NCBI GenBank assembly: GCA_900074745.1
Contig: LT598465.1
Location: 868,001 to 932,000 of the forward strand
From: Lachancea mirantina
Taxonomy: Eukaryota; Ascomycota; Saccharomycetes; Saccharomycetales; Saccharomycetaceae
Reading direction: 5' to 3'
Length of the DNA: 64,000 nucleotides
Positions within the stretch are counted from its first letter, which is position 1, and every line of letters starts with the position of its first letter. A program made the position numbers and the translations under genes. The notes below the pieces were generated by a model, which saw nothing but the letters and a program-made list of their open reading frames with translations, did no database searches and had not been told where the DNA came from. Positions 42,723-50,534 of this stretch are shown here, one piece after another.

Positions 42723-42995
42723 AACTTAATTAGAGCTGGTAGATCTAGATATTTCAGATGCCTGAAAACTACAAATGAAGCAATAGGTTCCTCTTAAAGC
42801 TATACATCAGTTAAGTACTCTTTCTTTAACCTTAATTTTTTCCGAATTTCATTTGTGCCGTGGAGGTCGATCCGCTTGGTTAAACCAACTCGCAGTATTC
42901 TCCTGCAAATAGAGCTGAAGGTTGACAACTTGCGGTGGGAATAAAGACGTCGTTTATCGATGGAATTGATTTTTGGTATCGCCGTCGCGAAACAA

Positions 42996-44880
42996 CTACC
43001 AGAAACTCCTCAAAGTTTTTTTAGAGACGCTAATTTTCCGTATCTTATTTGGGCTTTCTATTGGCATATTTGCAACCTTTAGGCCTTCCAAACTTCGCCC
43101 GCATTCAGAACTGTCAAATGCCGTACTTTTTCGTTTCCGTGTCTGCTGGGATTCGGGGGTTTCATCAATTTTCAGCGACTGAAAGTTCATGGAGGACGGC
43201 ATGAAGTCGCTCTGAAGTGAGTCGTCGATGTCTTCAGGATTAAGATCAATTACAGCGCACTTGATAAATTCAATTCCTTGGCTTATTTGCTCTGGTGTAG
43301 TGAACAGTGCACAGGTATAGCTAAAGTGCGAACCTTTAGCATTTGGAATAAAGGTCCAAACGCATTCCGATTTGGGAGGAAGAGATTTCCCTTCAGCTAT
43401 AATTCCATCATGATCTATGAAGATTGGATTGGAAGTTTTAAGAAACTTCTGTTTGCTATTTGATGATTTCCTGCGCTGTTGTTCCACAACGAAGACTCCT
43501 TCCGAAAACAATATCGACAGAGCGATGTTGATCAAATCGATGGCGTTCGCATCGACATCATTACCGGCGAGAATTTTGTAAAGCGCCGAGAGTGTAGGTG
43601 GAAAGTCAGGGCGTTTGATCATAAACCGATAGATCCTTCTCATTAACATCAAAACCTTGAATTCATTGGAGAACTTGTCTATTGCACGACCCTCTGTCAG
43701 ACAGGTAACACAAGTTACCGAATTGGTTTTCGAATTACCATAACACAACTTATGCATGCGCCTTTTACACAAGGCACACAGGACGTGTTTTGACGTGGAA
43801 ACTGGGCAAAAAATCTCACACTCGCAAGCGATGACCTCTTCTCGTTGAACCAAGACTTGAGTTTGAGGTAATTGTGCAGCTTCCAGATTTAGATAATTTT
43901 GCAGGGCTCTAGAAGTTTGGCTTGCAGCTTTCGGGGTTTCAACCAGTGTCTGCGTGTCGTAAATCGTCGAGTTGGAAGCCTCATGGGGGGTTTGCGTCGT
44001 GCTCCCATCAACTAGGTCAAAGGGATCGAATTTTTTCGAGCATGTAGGCTTGAGTGAGTCCACTCCAACGTCGTGTATGGTCAAAACTCTTATAGAAACT
44101 CTGTTCAAATGTGAGGTGCGTTAGTAGATGCTCTCCACTAGAACATAAAATGAAAATTAATGCAACATACTTGTGGAAACCTGTATCAAGGGATCCCACG
44201 GAGCCCGAATCCGAGTCTGCCGATGAGGGCAATTCTATGGTTGCTGGTATCTCGTGGGTCGCATCGCGGAACAGGTTTGGTTGATATTCCGCCGGCGCTT
44301 CGTCGTTGAACATCAGTCTCATTGTAAGGTACCTTTTCTCTGGCAAGGGCTCCAGCGATTGCGTTATTATAATAAATCTTCGCATCAATTGCTGAACAAC
44401 TTTTCTAGAATCGAGTAGCGAGCTCAGTTCTTCCGCTCCGTTCACACTCATAGTGACGTTTCCTCGCCTATCATAGCTGAAAGCGAAAATGTAGTCCTCA
44501 ACCAGGTCTGTTGGCGAATTTATATCTGTGAAAATGCCCAAACTAAGGGCGCTCAGATACTTGTGCTTCACAGACTGGAAAACACCTTTCTCGAGCCAGT
44601 CCAAAAACAAGTCCGCCTCTGCGCTTTTCCCACGAACCAAAGTTTTAATCTTTATAGAGCTTGCCTGTGCCGCGCGGGAGTCTTTGTGGTAGTTCTTGTC
44701 CACTTTCTCCGGCACAAACCTCTGGTCAACAAAGTTATCGTCTGGAAAAAGACCACGTAAAAAGGATAAACACCCAAACGACATCGTTAGCATGGTCTGT
44801 ACCAGTTTCTGCGACTGCTCACACGTAATGTCGTTGACAGACGTAACCGCTGGTGGTTTAAACTGCTGGGCTGCCGACAT
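42996..44880 (-). CDS. HOP1: Meiotic axis HORMA protein Hop1, spliced (exons 44880-44171 and 44100-42996)
   Basis: Hop1 is the HORMA-domain protein of the meiotic chromosome axis that recruits Mek1 and steers repair to the homologue. The start is MSAAQQFKPPAVTSVND at 44880. Exon 1 holds the HORMA domain (TMSFGCLSFLRGLFPDDNFV, RFIIITQSLEPLPEKRYLTM). A 70-base intron (44170-44101) has donor GTATGT, branch TACTAAC (44126-44120) and acceptor CAG; joining gives HKVSIRVLTIHDV, as in S. cerevisiae HHKVALSVLS. Exon 2 has a C4-type zinc finger region (about residues 329-370) and the closure motif KIRKISVSKKTLRSFW at the end. The total is 604 residues, against about 605 in S. cerevisiae, whose gene I recall as intronless. 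Confidence 0.96.
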
Positions 44881-45251
44881 CTTGTTATACACTATTATAT
44901 AGTAGTTCACTCTCCAAAAGTGGTAAATGTAGGGTTAGAATATATCTGTCTGAACTCCCTAAACCTTGTCGCTTTTATAGTCGACTTAGCCGCCGTCGAC
45001 TATCGAAAAACGGAGACATTTCCTAGATGCGTACAAAGAGACTACAAATTCATTCGTTAAAAGTTACCGTGAATGATGATGATGATGCCATAAGATCAAT
45101 TTTTTCAAGATTCCTCGCTCCCTTTATGCAGGGGACGACGACATTCGATTTGAAGAAGCCCCAGCGACATATGCGGAAAAGAGGCCAGACCTTTGGAGCA
45201 ATATCGAACTGAGATATCGCTTCTAATTCTGGATATTTGTTGTAATCAATT
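44881..45251. other. Divergent intergenic region HOP1 to YER079W homologue
   Basis: About 0.37 kb holding both promoters, including the URS1 core for HOP1. In S. cerevisiae SPO22 lies beyond HOP1 on chromosome IX; no trace of it is seen here. A short plus-strand open frame at 45027-45212 is not supported. Confidence 0.6.
44987..44995 (-). promoter_or_regulatory. URS1 (Ume6) core upstream of HOP1
   Basis: On the minus strand this reads CGGCGGCTA, the core of URS1 (TCGGCGGCTA), about 110 bases before the HOP1 ATG. Ume6 binds URS1 to repress early meiotic genes in growth and to activate them with Ime1 in meiosis; S. cerevisiae HOP1 has such a site. The 5' flank is not fully consensus. Confidence 0.75.
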
Positions 45252-45917
45252 ATGGACGATTCGTCTGCTTCTTCCTTTAGCTCAAAGGATGTGTCCTCCG
45301 CGATCTCGCTGTACAATTTGTCGACGCATGACGGAATGAAGCATGAAAGCGGATCGATGCGACCTGGGATGGAATTGGAAAACGAAGAAATTCAGGGTGC
45401 CGGGATCTCAAGGCCGCTCTCGCGGTCTTCAGTAACGTCGTCGCTATCGATGGTCGCTACGAAAGACGGGATCGAGGGACGAAAGGTGCACAGGTATGGA
45501 ATCTCACCGTATTCACTCAATCTTCTCAACTCTATGGCGCAATCGCACTTAAAGAAGCCAGCGACGTCCAGGGCGGTAGGCGAGGGCCTCAGTGGTGCCT
45601 CAGATGTTATCGGTAGCGGAGCTCTTTCGGATTTGAGTGGGGGTGCGCCAATGTCGCTTCGTGACAAAATGCGGCTTCTAAACGATAAGTCGTATTTGCC
45701 TCAGTTGAGCTCCTCTGTGGAGTCCTTTAACGACGGCAGCCTAGCGCTGTCTGACGATGCGGAGAAGGAGAGCAAGTCAAGATCCCATGCGCTCTACGAA
45801 ACTATCAACAGCGAAGCTGACAGTAATTTGAGCACCGTGGGAGATGACACCTCTTACTTGCGCGATGCAAGAAGTCTCCCACCGGTTTTTGTTGCTGCAG
45901 ATAGCGACCTCCAGTGA
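45252..45917 (+). CDS. YER079W-family protein of unknown function
   Basis: A 221-residue, Ser-rich, probably disordered protein with no catalytic domain visible. Short conserved blocks support the YER079W family: SSAISLYNLS near the N-terminus, SRPLSRSSVTSSLSMVATKD, HRYGISPYSLNLLNSMAQSH and MSLRDKMRLLNDKSYLP. Many Ser/Thr sites in RxxS contexts suggest it is a phosphorylation target. Position between HOP1 and AIM9 matches the chromosome V order ICP55-YER079W-AIM9 (YER078C-YER079W-YER080W). The ATG at 45252 gives a start close to the first conserved block. Confidence 0.85.
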   Translation: MDDSSASSFSSKDVSSAISLYNLSTHDGMKHESGSMRPGMELENEEIQGAGISRPLSRSSVTSSLSMVATKDGIEGRKVHRYGISPYSLNLLNSMAQSHLKKPATSRAVGEGLSGASDVIGSGALSDLSGGAPMSLRDKMRLLNDKSYLPQLSSSVESFNDGSLALSDDAEKESKSRSHALYETINSEADSNLSTVGDDTSYLRDARSLPPVFVAADSDLQ

Positions 45918-46286
45918 CGTTTTAAGCTGCTTTCAATTCTCCATTCATTTTCAGCCGGGAAACCTAATTTTGCGGGACGAAATTATGAACTTTCCAAATT
46001 AATCAATGATCTTCCATATAATATTAAAGTCGAGGGAGCTCATGGGAGAACAGAAACCCTACAGCTGCTCGTAACTGAAGCTCATTAGTGCTTTAGAGAT
46101 AAGTTACCAATGTTTGCTCTTTTAAGTAAAGTTAAGGATTACTTGGCCCTTTTTTAAGTTGACGTCTAATTCAATATTTAAATTCGGACTCGCAATTTTT
46201 CCTAATACAATACTTGTACAGATGGATGTTGAAAGTTAAGAAACTTGAACTTCGGCTTGCAACAAATCCGCAAAAACCAACGAGCT
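45918..46286. other. Intergenic region YER079W homologue to AIM9
   Basis: About 0.37 kb of AT-rich tandem-gene spacer. The AIM9 frame is open back to 46245 but the first in-frame ATG is 46287. A short upstream ATG at 46222 opens a five-codon frame ending in TAA, a possible uORF. No other motif was recognised. Confidence 0.5.
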
Positions 46287-48149
46287 ATGAGAGGTTCACT
46301 AAATTTGCGGCTTGCGAGTGGACTCGGTCGGGTGAGTTTTGCCCACGTTCGCCTCAATCGGCCCGGTTGGGCGCGATTTTCATCTAGCAAACCAAACGAC
46401 AAACCAGAGGAAACCTTTACCAAATTATCGGACGAAAATGATCCTCAAAGAAACGCTTTCTTTCAGTATAGTTGGGGATCATGGCTCAAGAACGATAAGC
46501 TGGAAAAGTCAAAGCGGGAAACACGGTTTTCCATTGAGGGCTTGAACGACGTTTTGAGTGAGCTTTACAACCAGTCTAGGATCCTAGCCAAGTCTGAAGA
46601 AGCCGAGATTCCACCTCCAAAATTCCACAGAAATCTTACCGTAACACTCCCACACAATCTGTCTGTTAAAAACATTGGCGTCGTAAACCCCAATGAAAAA
46701 GTTCAAATCAAGACGATGGCCAGTATCCACGAGGGTAAGCATCATCGGATTTATAAGATCGATACGAACGCCGGCAAGCCTTTTATCTTGAGAATTCCAT
46801 ATGCGCTAGACGGCGAAACGAATTTGGCCGAGCGTCTCAAGAGTGAAGTTGCAACGATGGATTTCGCGGATCTGAAGCTGGGTTTGAAAGTGCCAAAAGT
46901 ATACTGTTATGCTGCTTACTCCACCAACCCTATCAGACAGCCATTTATTCTTGAAGAATTTATTGAGGGCGAACTTTTAATGAGACAGTGGAGTCCACTT
47001 GAGGAAGATGCCGCTGATGGGAAGTCGCACATTGATAAGCTCAACAAAGTTATAGAGCCATTATCAGAATTTCAGAGCAGACTATTGGAAACCGAATTCA
47101 CTTCTTATGGTAGTCTTTACTTTGCTAAAGATTTTAGCCAGACTAATGAAATTGCCTACGAGGGCGAGACAAGACCGGATTTGAAAAACAGATGGAGGGT
47201 GGGACCTTCCACGGAGAGATGTTACTGGAACAAGGGCTCGGCTCTGAGCACAGAAGCGTTGAAAAAGTTTACTGGCCCATGGAAAGCGGACCAACCAACA
47301 GCCATGATCAAAGCTCTGGCCGAATTGGAAGTTGAGAGCGCTAAAGCGCGTTTGGCATTGATCGAAGCGGGCTCGTCCCCTGAGGTTGCGGACAAATCCT
47401 TGTTAGAGAATCAAATCCGAACTTACGAGGACTTGGCAAAGGCCTCGGCATCATTATTCAACACCAATTCGAGTGCTATTCCAAACATCAAAGAGCTGTT
47501 CAAACCCCGACTCTATCACCCAGATCTCGACCCCATGAACATGATTGTCGGCAAAGACGGAACGTCGTATCTTTTAGACTTCGAGAGCTGCTGCATCAAA
47601 CCTTTCATCTTGCAAAATTGCTCTCAATATGTCGCATACGATGGACCCAAAATTTATGACCTCAAAGAGGATGTTGAGGGCTACGAGGAATTGAATGATG
47701 CTCAAAAGGAGCAATACAAATTCATGTACAAGAGAACCAGAAATCAACATTTGTGGGAAGCTGCTTTAAACAAGAACCAAAGTAAGCTCATCTCTGCTGT
47801 GGCACCTCCAATCAAGCTACTACGCTGTCCTTACATCAACTGTATTGAGAGGAAAAACGACGACGAATATCTGCTAGTCGAAGAAGCACTAGTGCAATTG
47901 AAAGAGGTCTGGGACGTTTTTGCCAAAAATAAGCTCGTGAATGCTCCTGAATTTCCCATCAGCTACTCTGACAAGCAATTGGAACATCACACAAACTCTC
48001 TGAATTCCTTCCACGAGAAACTGATCTCGTCGCCCTTCGCCGCTACGCAGGGCTGGATCCCACAAGATATGTTCGACAACTTAGTTAAAGCTGAAATGCT
48101 TGTCAAAGATAAAGACGGGAACTACGCCGTCAATATCGGAAAACAGTGA
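46287..48149 (+). CDS. AIM9: Mitochondrial kinase-like protein Aim9
   Basis: Aim9 is a mitochondrial protein with an aminoglycoside-phosphotransferase/kinase-like fold; its substrate is unknown. The 620-residue product starts MRGSLNLRLASGLGRVSFAH, a basic presequence, then FTKLSDENDPQRNAFFQYSW. Kinase-fold motifs follow: ASIHEGKHHRIYKIDTNAGK, FILRIPYALDGETNLAERLK, the catalytic-like LYHPDLDPMNMIVGKDGTSY and LLDFESCCIKPF. The C-terminus SPFAATQGWIPQDMFDNLVK is strongly conserved. Length is near that of YER080W. The ATG at 46287 fits the family start better than any upstream codon. Confidence 0.94.
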   Translation: MRGSLNLRLASGLGRVSFAHVRLNRPGWARFSSSKPNDKPEETFTKLSDENDPQRNAFFQYSWGSWLKNDKLEKSKRETRFSIEGLNDVLSELYNQSRILAKSEEAEIPPPKFHRNLTVTLPHNLSVKNIGVVNPNEKVQIKTMASIHEGKHHRIYKIDTNAGKPFILRIPYALDGETNLAERLKSEVATMDFADLKLGLKVPKVYCYAAYSTNPIRQPFILEEFIEGELLMRQWSPLEEDAADGKSHIDKLNKVIEPLSEFQSRLLETEFTSYGSLYFAKDFSQTNEIAYEGETRPDLKNRWRVGPSTERCYWNKGSALSTEALKKFTGPWKADQPTAMIKALAELEVESAKARLALIEAGSSPEVADKSLLENQIRTYEDLAKASASLFNTNSSAIPNIKELFKPRLYHPDLDPMNMIVGKDGTSYLLDFESCCIKPFILQNCSQYVAYDGPKIYDLKEDVEGYEELNDAQKEQYKFMYKRTRNQHLWEAALNKNQSKLISAVAPPIKLLRCPYINCIERKNDDEYLLVEEALVQLKEVWDVFAKNKLVNAPEFPISYSDKQLEHHTNSLNSFHEKLISSPFAATQGWIPQDMFDNLVKAEMLVKDKDGNYAVNIGKQ

Positions 48150-48623
48150 TTTTCAAATCATGTATATATTCTGTTCTCGTTTTATGTCTAACTACGTTTT
48201 TGAAAACATTCAATTGCTTGTCTTAGTTCTAGCCCTGACTTGAATAAACGCGACAAGTCGTTGCAATCAACGCTAAATAAGAGGACTTCAACTGTTGCTT
48301 ACAACCTGGTCTCACTGGATTTGGGCGAGTTTTCTCATTCCTAGACTTAAGTGAGTCGCTTTTATTCAGTTAAGTCACGCGTGGCTTTTAGTCACCTGGC
48401 AATGTCACGTTCCATTTTCGAAAATTTTTTAATATTTCAGTATTAGTTTAATATTAAATTAAGGAAATTTAGAATTGTTAACTCTGTCTTGGTCACGAAG
48501 TACAGCGTCGGGTATAAAAGCAGTAATCGATTTCAAGGCATCTGGCATCTGGCAATTTCGTCCCTGTGTAAAAGAAAATTTTGATATCAACTGTACTCGC
48601 TAGGTTATTCTGAAAAAACAGAG
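48150..48623 (+). promoter_or_regulatory. SER33 upstream region with Gcn4-like site and TATA box
   Basis: This 0.47 kb spacer between tandem genes has TGAGTC at 48352-48357 (Gcn4-type half-site) and TATAAAAG at 48513-48520, about 105 bases before the ATG. An AT-rich stretch lies at 48420-48480. In S. cerevisiae SER3 is repressed by transcription of the upstream noncoding RNA SRG1; whether a similar unit exists here cannot be told from sequence alone. Confidence 0.5.
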
Positions 48624-50036
48624 ATGGTCAGTCCGCAACAAATTGAGAATTTGCAGAACAGTTTTGAAAGAGCTGTGCGACTCGGTGGGTCACCAGGAGC
48701 CGTTTCGACTTCTCCTACGCAGTCGTTCATGAACACCCTTCCCCGCCGTGTTAGTATGTCGAAACAATCAAAGGCTTTGAAACCATTTTCGACCGGTGAC
48801 ATCAAAATCCTGCTGTTGGAAAACGTTAATGAAACCGCGATAAATATGTTTAAAGACCAGGGCTATCAGGTTCAAATTTACAAATCGTCTTTGCCCGAAG
48901 AGGAGCTCATTCAAATGATCCAGGATGTGCATGCCATTGGTATAAGGTCAAAGACTAAGTTGACGGAAAAAGTGTTGAAGCATGCAAAAAACCTGGTGGC
49001 TATTGGATGTTTTTGCATTGGTACGAACCAGGTCGACTTGGACTATGCTGCCAAAATCGGTGTCGCCGTCTTCAACTCGCCCTTTTCCAACTCTAGATCA
49101 GTTGCTGAACTGATCATGGCTGAAGTCGTCTCCTTGGCCAGACAATTGGGCGACAGATCCATCGAACTTCACACTGGTACGTGGAACAAAGTTTCTGCTA
49201 GATGCTGGGAAGTGAGAGGTAAGACGCTTGGTATTATTGGGTACGGTCACATCGGAGCCCAATTGTCGGTTCTTGCAGAGGCCTTCGGTATGCACGTTCT
49301 CTACTATGACATCGTGACCATCATGGCGTTGGGTACCGCCAAACAGGTCTCTACGCTCGACGAACTATTGAACAAAGCTGATTTCGTCACTTGTCACGTG
49401 CCAGCTACGCCTGATACTAAGAACCTGTTGTCTGCTCCCCAGTTCGCTGCCATGAAAGACGGTTCGTATGTATTGAACGCTTCGAGAGGTACCGTGATTG
49501 ATATCCCAGCCCTAGTCCAGGCAATCAAGGTTGGCAAGATAGCAGGTGCTGCTCTAGACGTTTACCCCAATGAACCAGCGAAGAACGGTGCTGGCGCCTA
49601 TAACGATGAGTTGAACAGCTGGACTTCAGAGTTAGTTTCGCTTCCAAACGTCATTCTAACTCCACACATCGGAGGCTCAACAGAGGAGGCTCAAAGTGCC
49701 ATAGGTATCGAAGTCGGGAACGCGCTCAGCAAATACATCAACGAAGGTACCTCTGTGGGCTCTGTGAACTTCCCAGAGGTTTCGTTGAGATCATTGGACT
49801 TGGATCAAGAAAACACCGTGCGTGTTCTTTACATTCACCACAACGTGCCTGGTGTTTTGAAAACCGTGACAAACATTTTGTCAAACCACAACATCGAAAA
49901 ACAATTCTCAGACTCTACTGGCGACATTGCCTATTTGATGGCCGATATTTCTAATGTAAACCAAAGTGACATCAAGGATATCTACGACCAGCTACATGAC
50001 ACCGAATACAAAATTTCGATCCGTCTTTTGTACTAA
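48624..50036 (+). CDS. SER33: 3-phosphoglycerate dehydrogenase
   Basis: First enzyme of serine synthesis from glycolysis: oxidises 3-phosphoglycerate with NAD in the cytosol. The 470 residues include FSTGDIKILLLENVNETAIN, the substrate region IGIRSKTKLTEKVLKHAKNL, the Rossmann motif TLGIIGYGHIGAQLSVLAEA, the catalytic-region helix ILTPHIGGSTEEAQSAIGIE, and a C-terminal ACT domain (VRVLYIHHNVPGVLKTVTNI). Length equals the S. cerevisiae enzymes. SER3 (YER081W) and SER33 (YIL074C) both derive from this locus, so either symbol could be used. After the TAA stop the same frame stays open for 67 more codons. Confidence 0.96.
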   Translation: MVSPQQIENLQNSFERAVRLGGSPGAVSTSPTQSFMNTLPRRVSMSKQSKALKPFSTGDIKILLLENVNETAINMFKDQGYQVQIYKSSLPEEELIQMIQDVHAIGIRSKTKLTEKVLKHAKNLVAIGCFCIGTNQVDLDYAAKIGVAVFNSPFSNSRSVAELIMAEVVSLARQLGDRSIELHTGTWNKVSARCWEVRGKTLGIIGYGHIGAQLSVLAEAFGMHVLYYDIVTIMALGTAKQVSTLDELLNKADFVTCHVPATPDTKNLLSAPQFAAMKDGSYVLNASRGTVIDIPALVQAIKVGKIAGAALDVYPNEPAKNGAGAYNDELNSWTSELVSLPNVILTPHIGGSTEEAQSAIGIEVGNALSKYINEGTSVGSVNFPEVSLRSLDLDQENTVRVLYIHHNVPGVLKTVTNILSNHNIEKQFSDSTGDIAYLMADISNVNQSDIKDIYDQLHDTEYKISIRLLY

Positions 50037-50534
50037 TTGGTCTTATGTAAATACGTTATTCCGGAAGTAAATAAAGTATTTGAGTTTAAACCAGTATTCG
50101 GTAAGTCCATCAAGTCGTTCTTCCGTGTTGAAGATGATGGTGATATTTCGTACAATGTGACACCAAATTATATGAAATTCAAAACTGCGGAAGAATCTGG
50201 TGATTACCAAACCCAGTCCTTTATCACGAAAAGAGCGTGATACTTGAAAACGTATTTGGGAGATAATGAAGCCATTTAATTGCTCGAGTCGCTTTGATAC
50301 CGAAATATCGCGTATTTAAGTTATTGATTTCGTCAATTTTTCGTCATAGATTATTCGTGCTGAAGTAGTTTGTTACGATAATTGTCGAATTCGCAAAGAT
50401 TATCGAGAACTTTGAAGCGTTCGAAGTGATAATGAAACAAGACCGGTGGCAAATGAACTTTCACTTTTAAGGAAGACTACTTACTAAACAGCGGAGAGAC
50501 TCGAACAAAGTTGTTTTAACGGTTTATCTGTAGA
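50037..50534. other. Intergenic region SER33-RPN2
   Basis: About 0.5 kb. The first 200 bases keep the SER33 frame open after its TAA and read VFGKSIKSFFRVEDDGDISY in part; there is no early ATG. The last 100 bases hold the Rpn4-type PACE site. No separate gene was recognised. Confidence 0.55.
50445..50453 (+). promoter_or_regulatory. PACE (Rpn4) site upstream of RPN2
   Basis: GGTGGCAAA, the exact core of the proteasome-associated control element bound by Rpn4, lies about 80 bases before the RPN2 ATG. PACE sites are found upstream of most proteasome genes in yeasts. Confidence 0.93.

Noticed and set aside
48400-48490. AT-rich stretch near CACG motifs upstream of SER33 considered as a point centromere
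   Set aside because: No CDEIII-like TTTCCGAA element at a proper distance, and the syntenic S. cerevisiae loci are far from centromeres.
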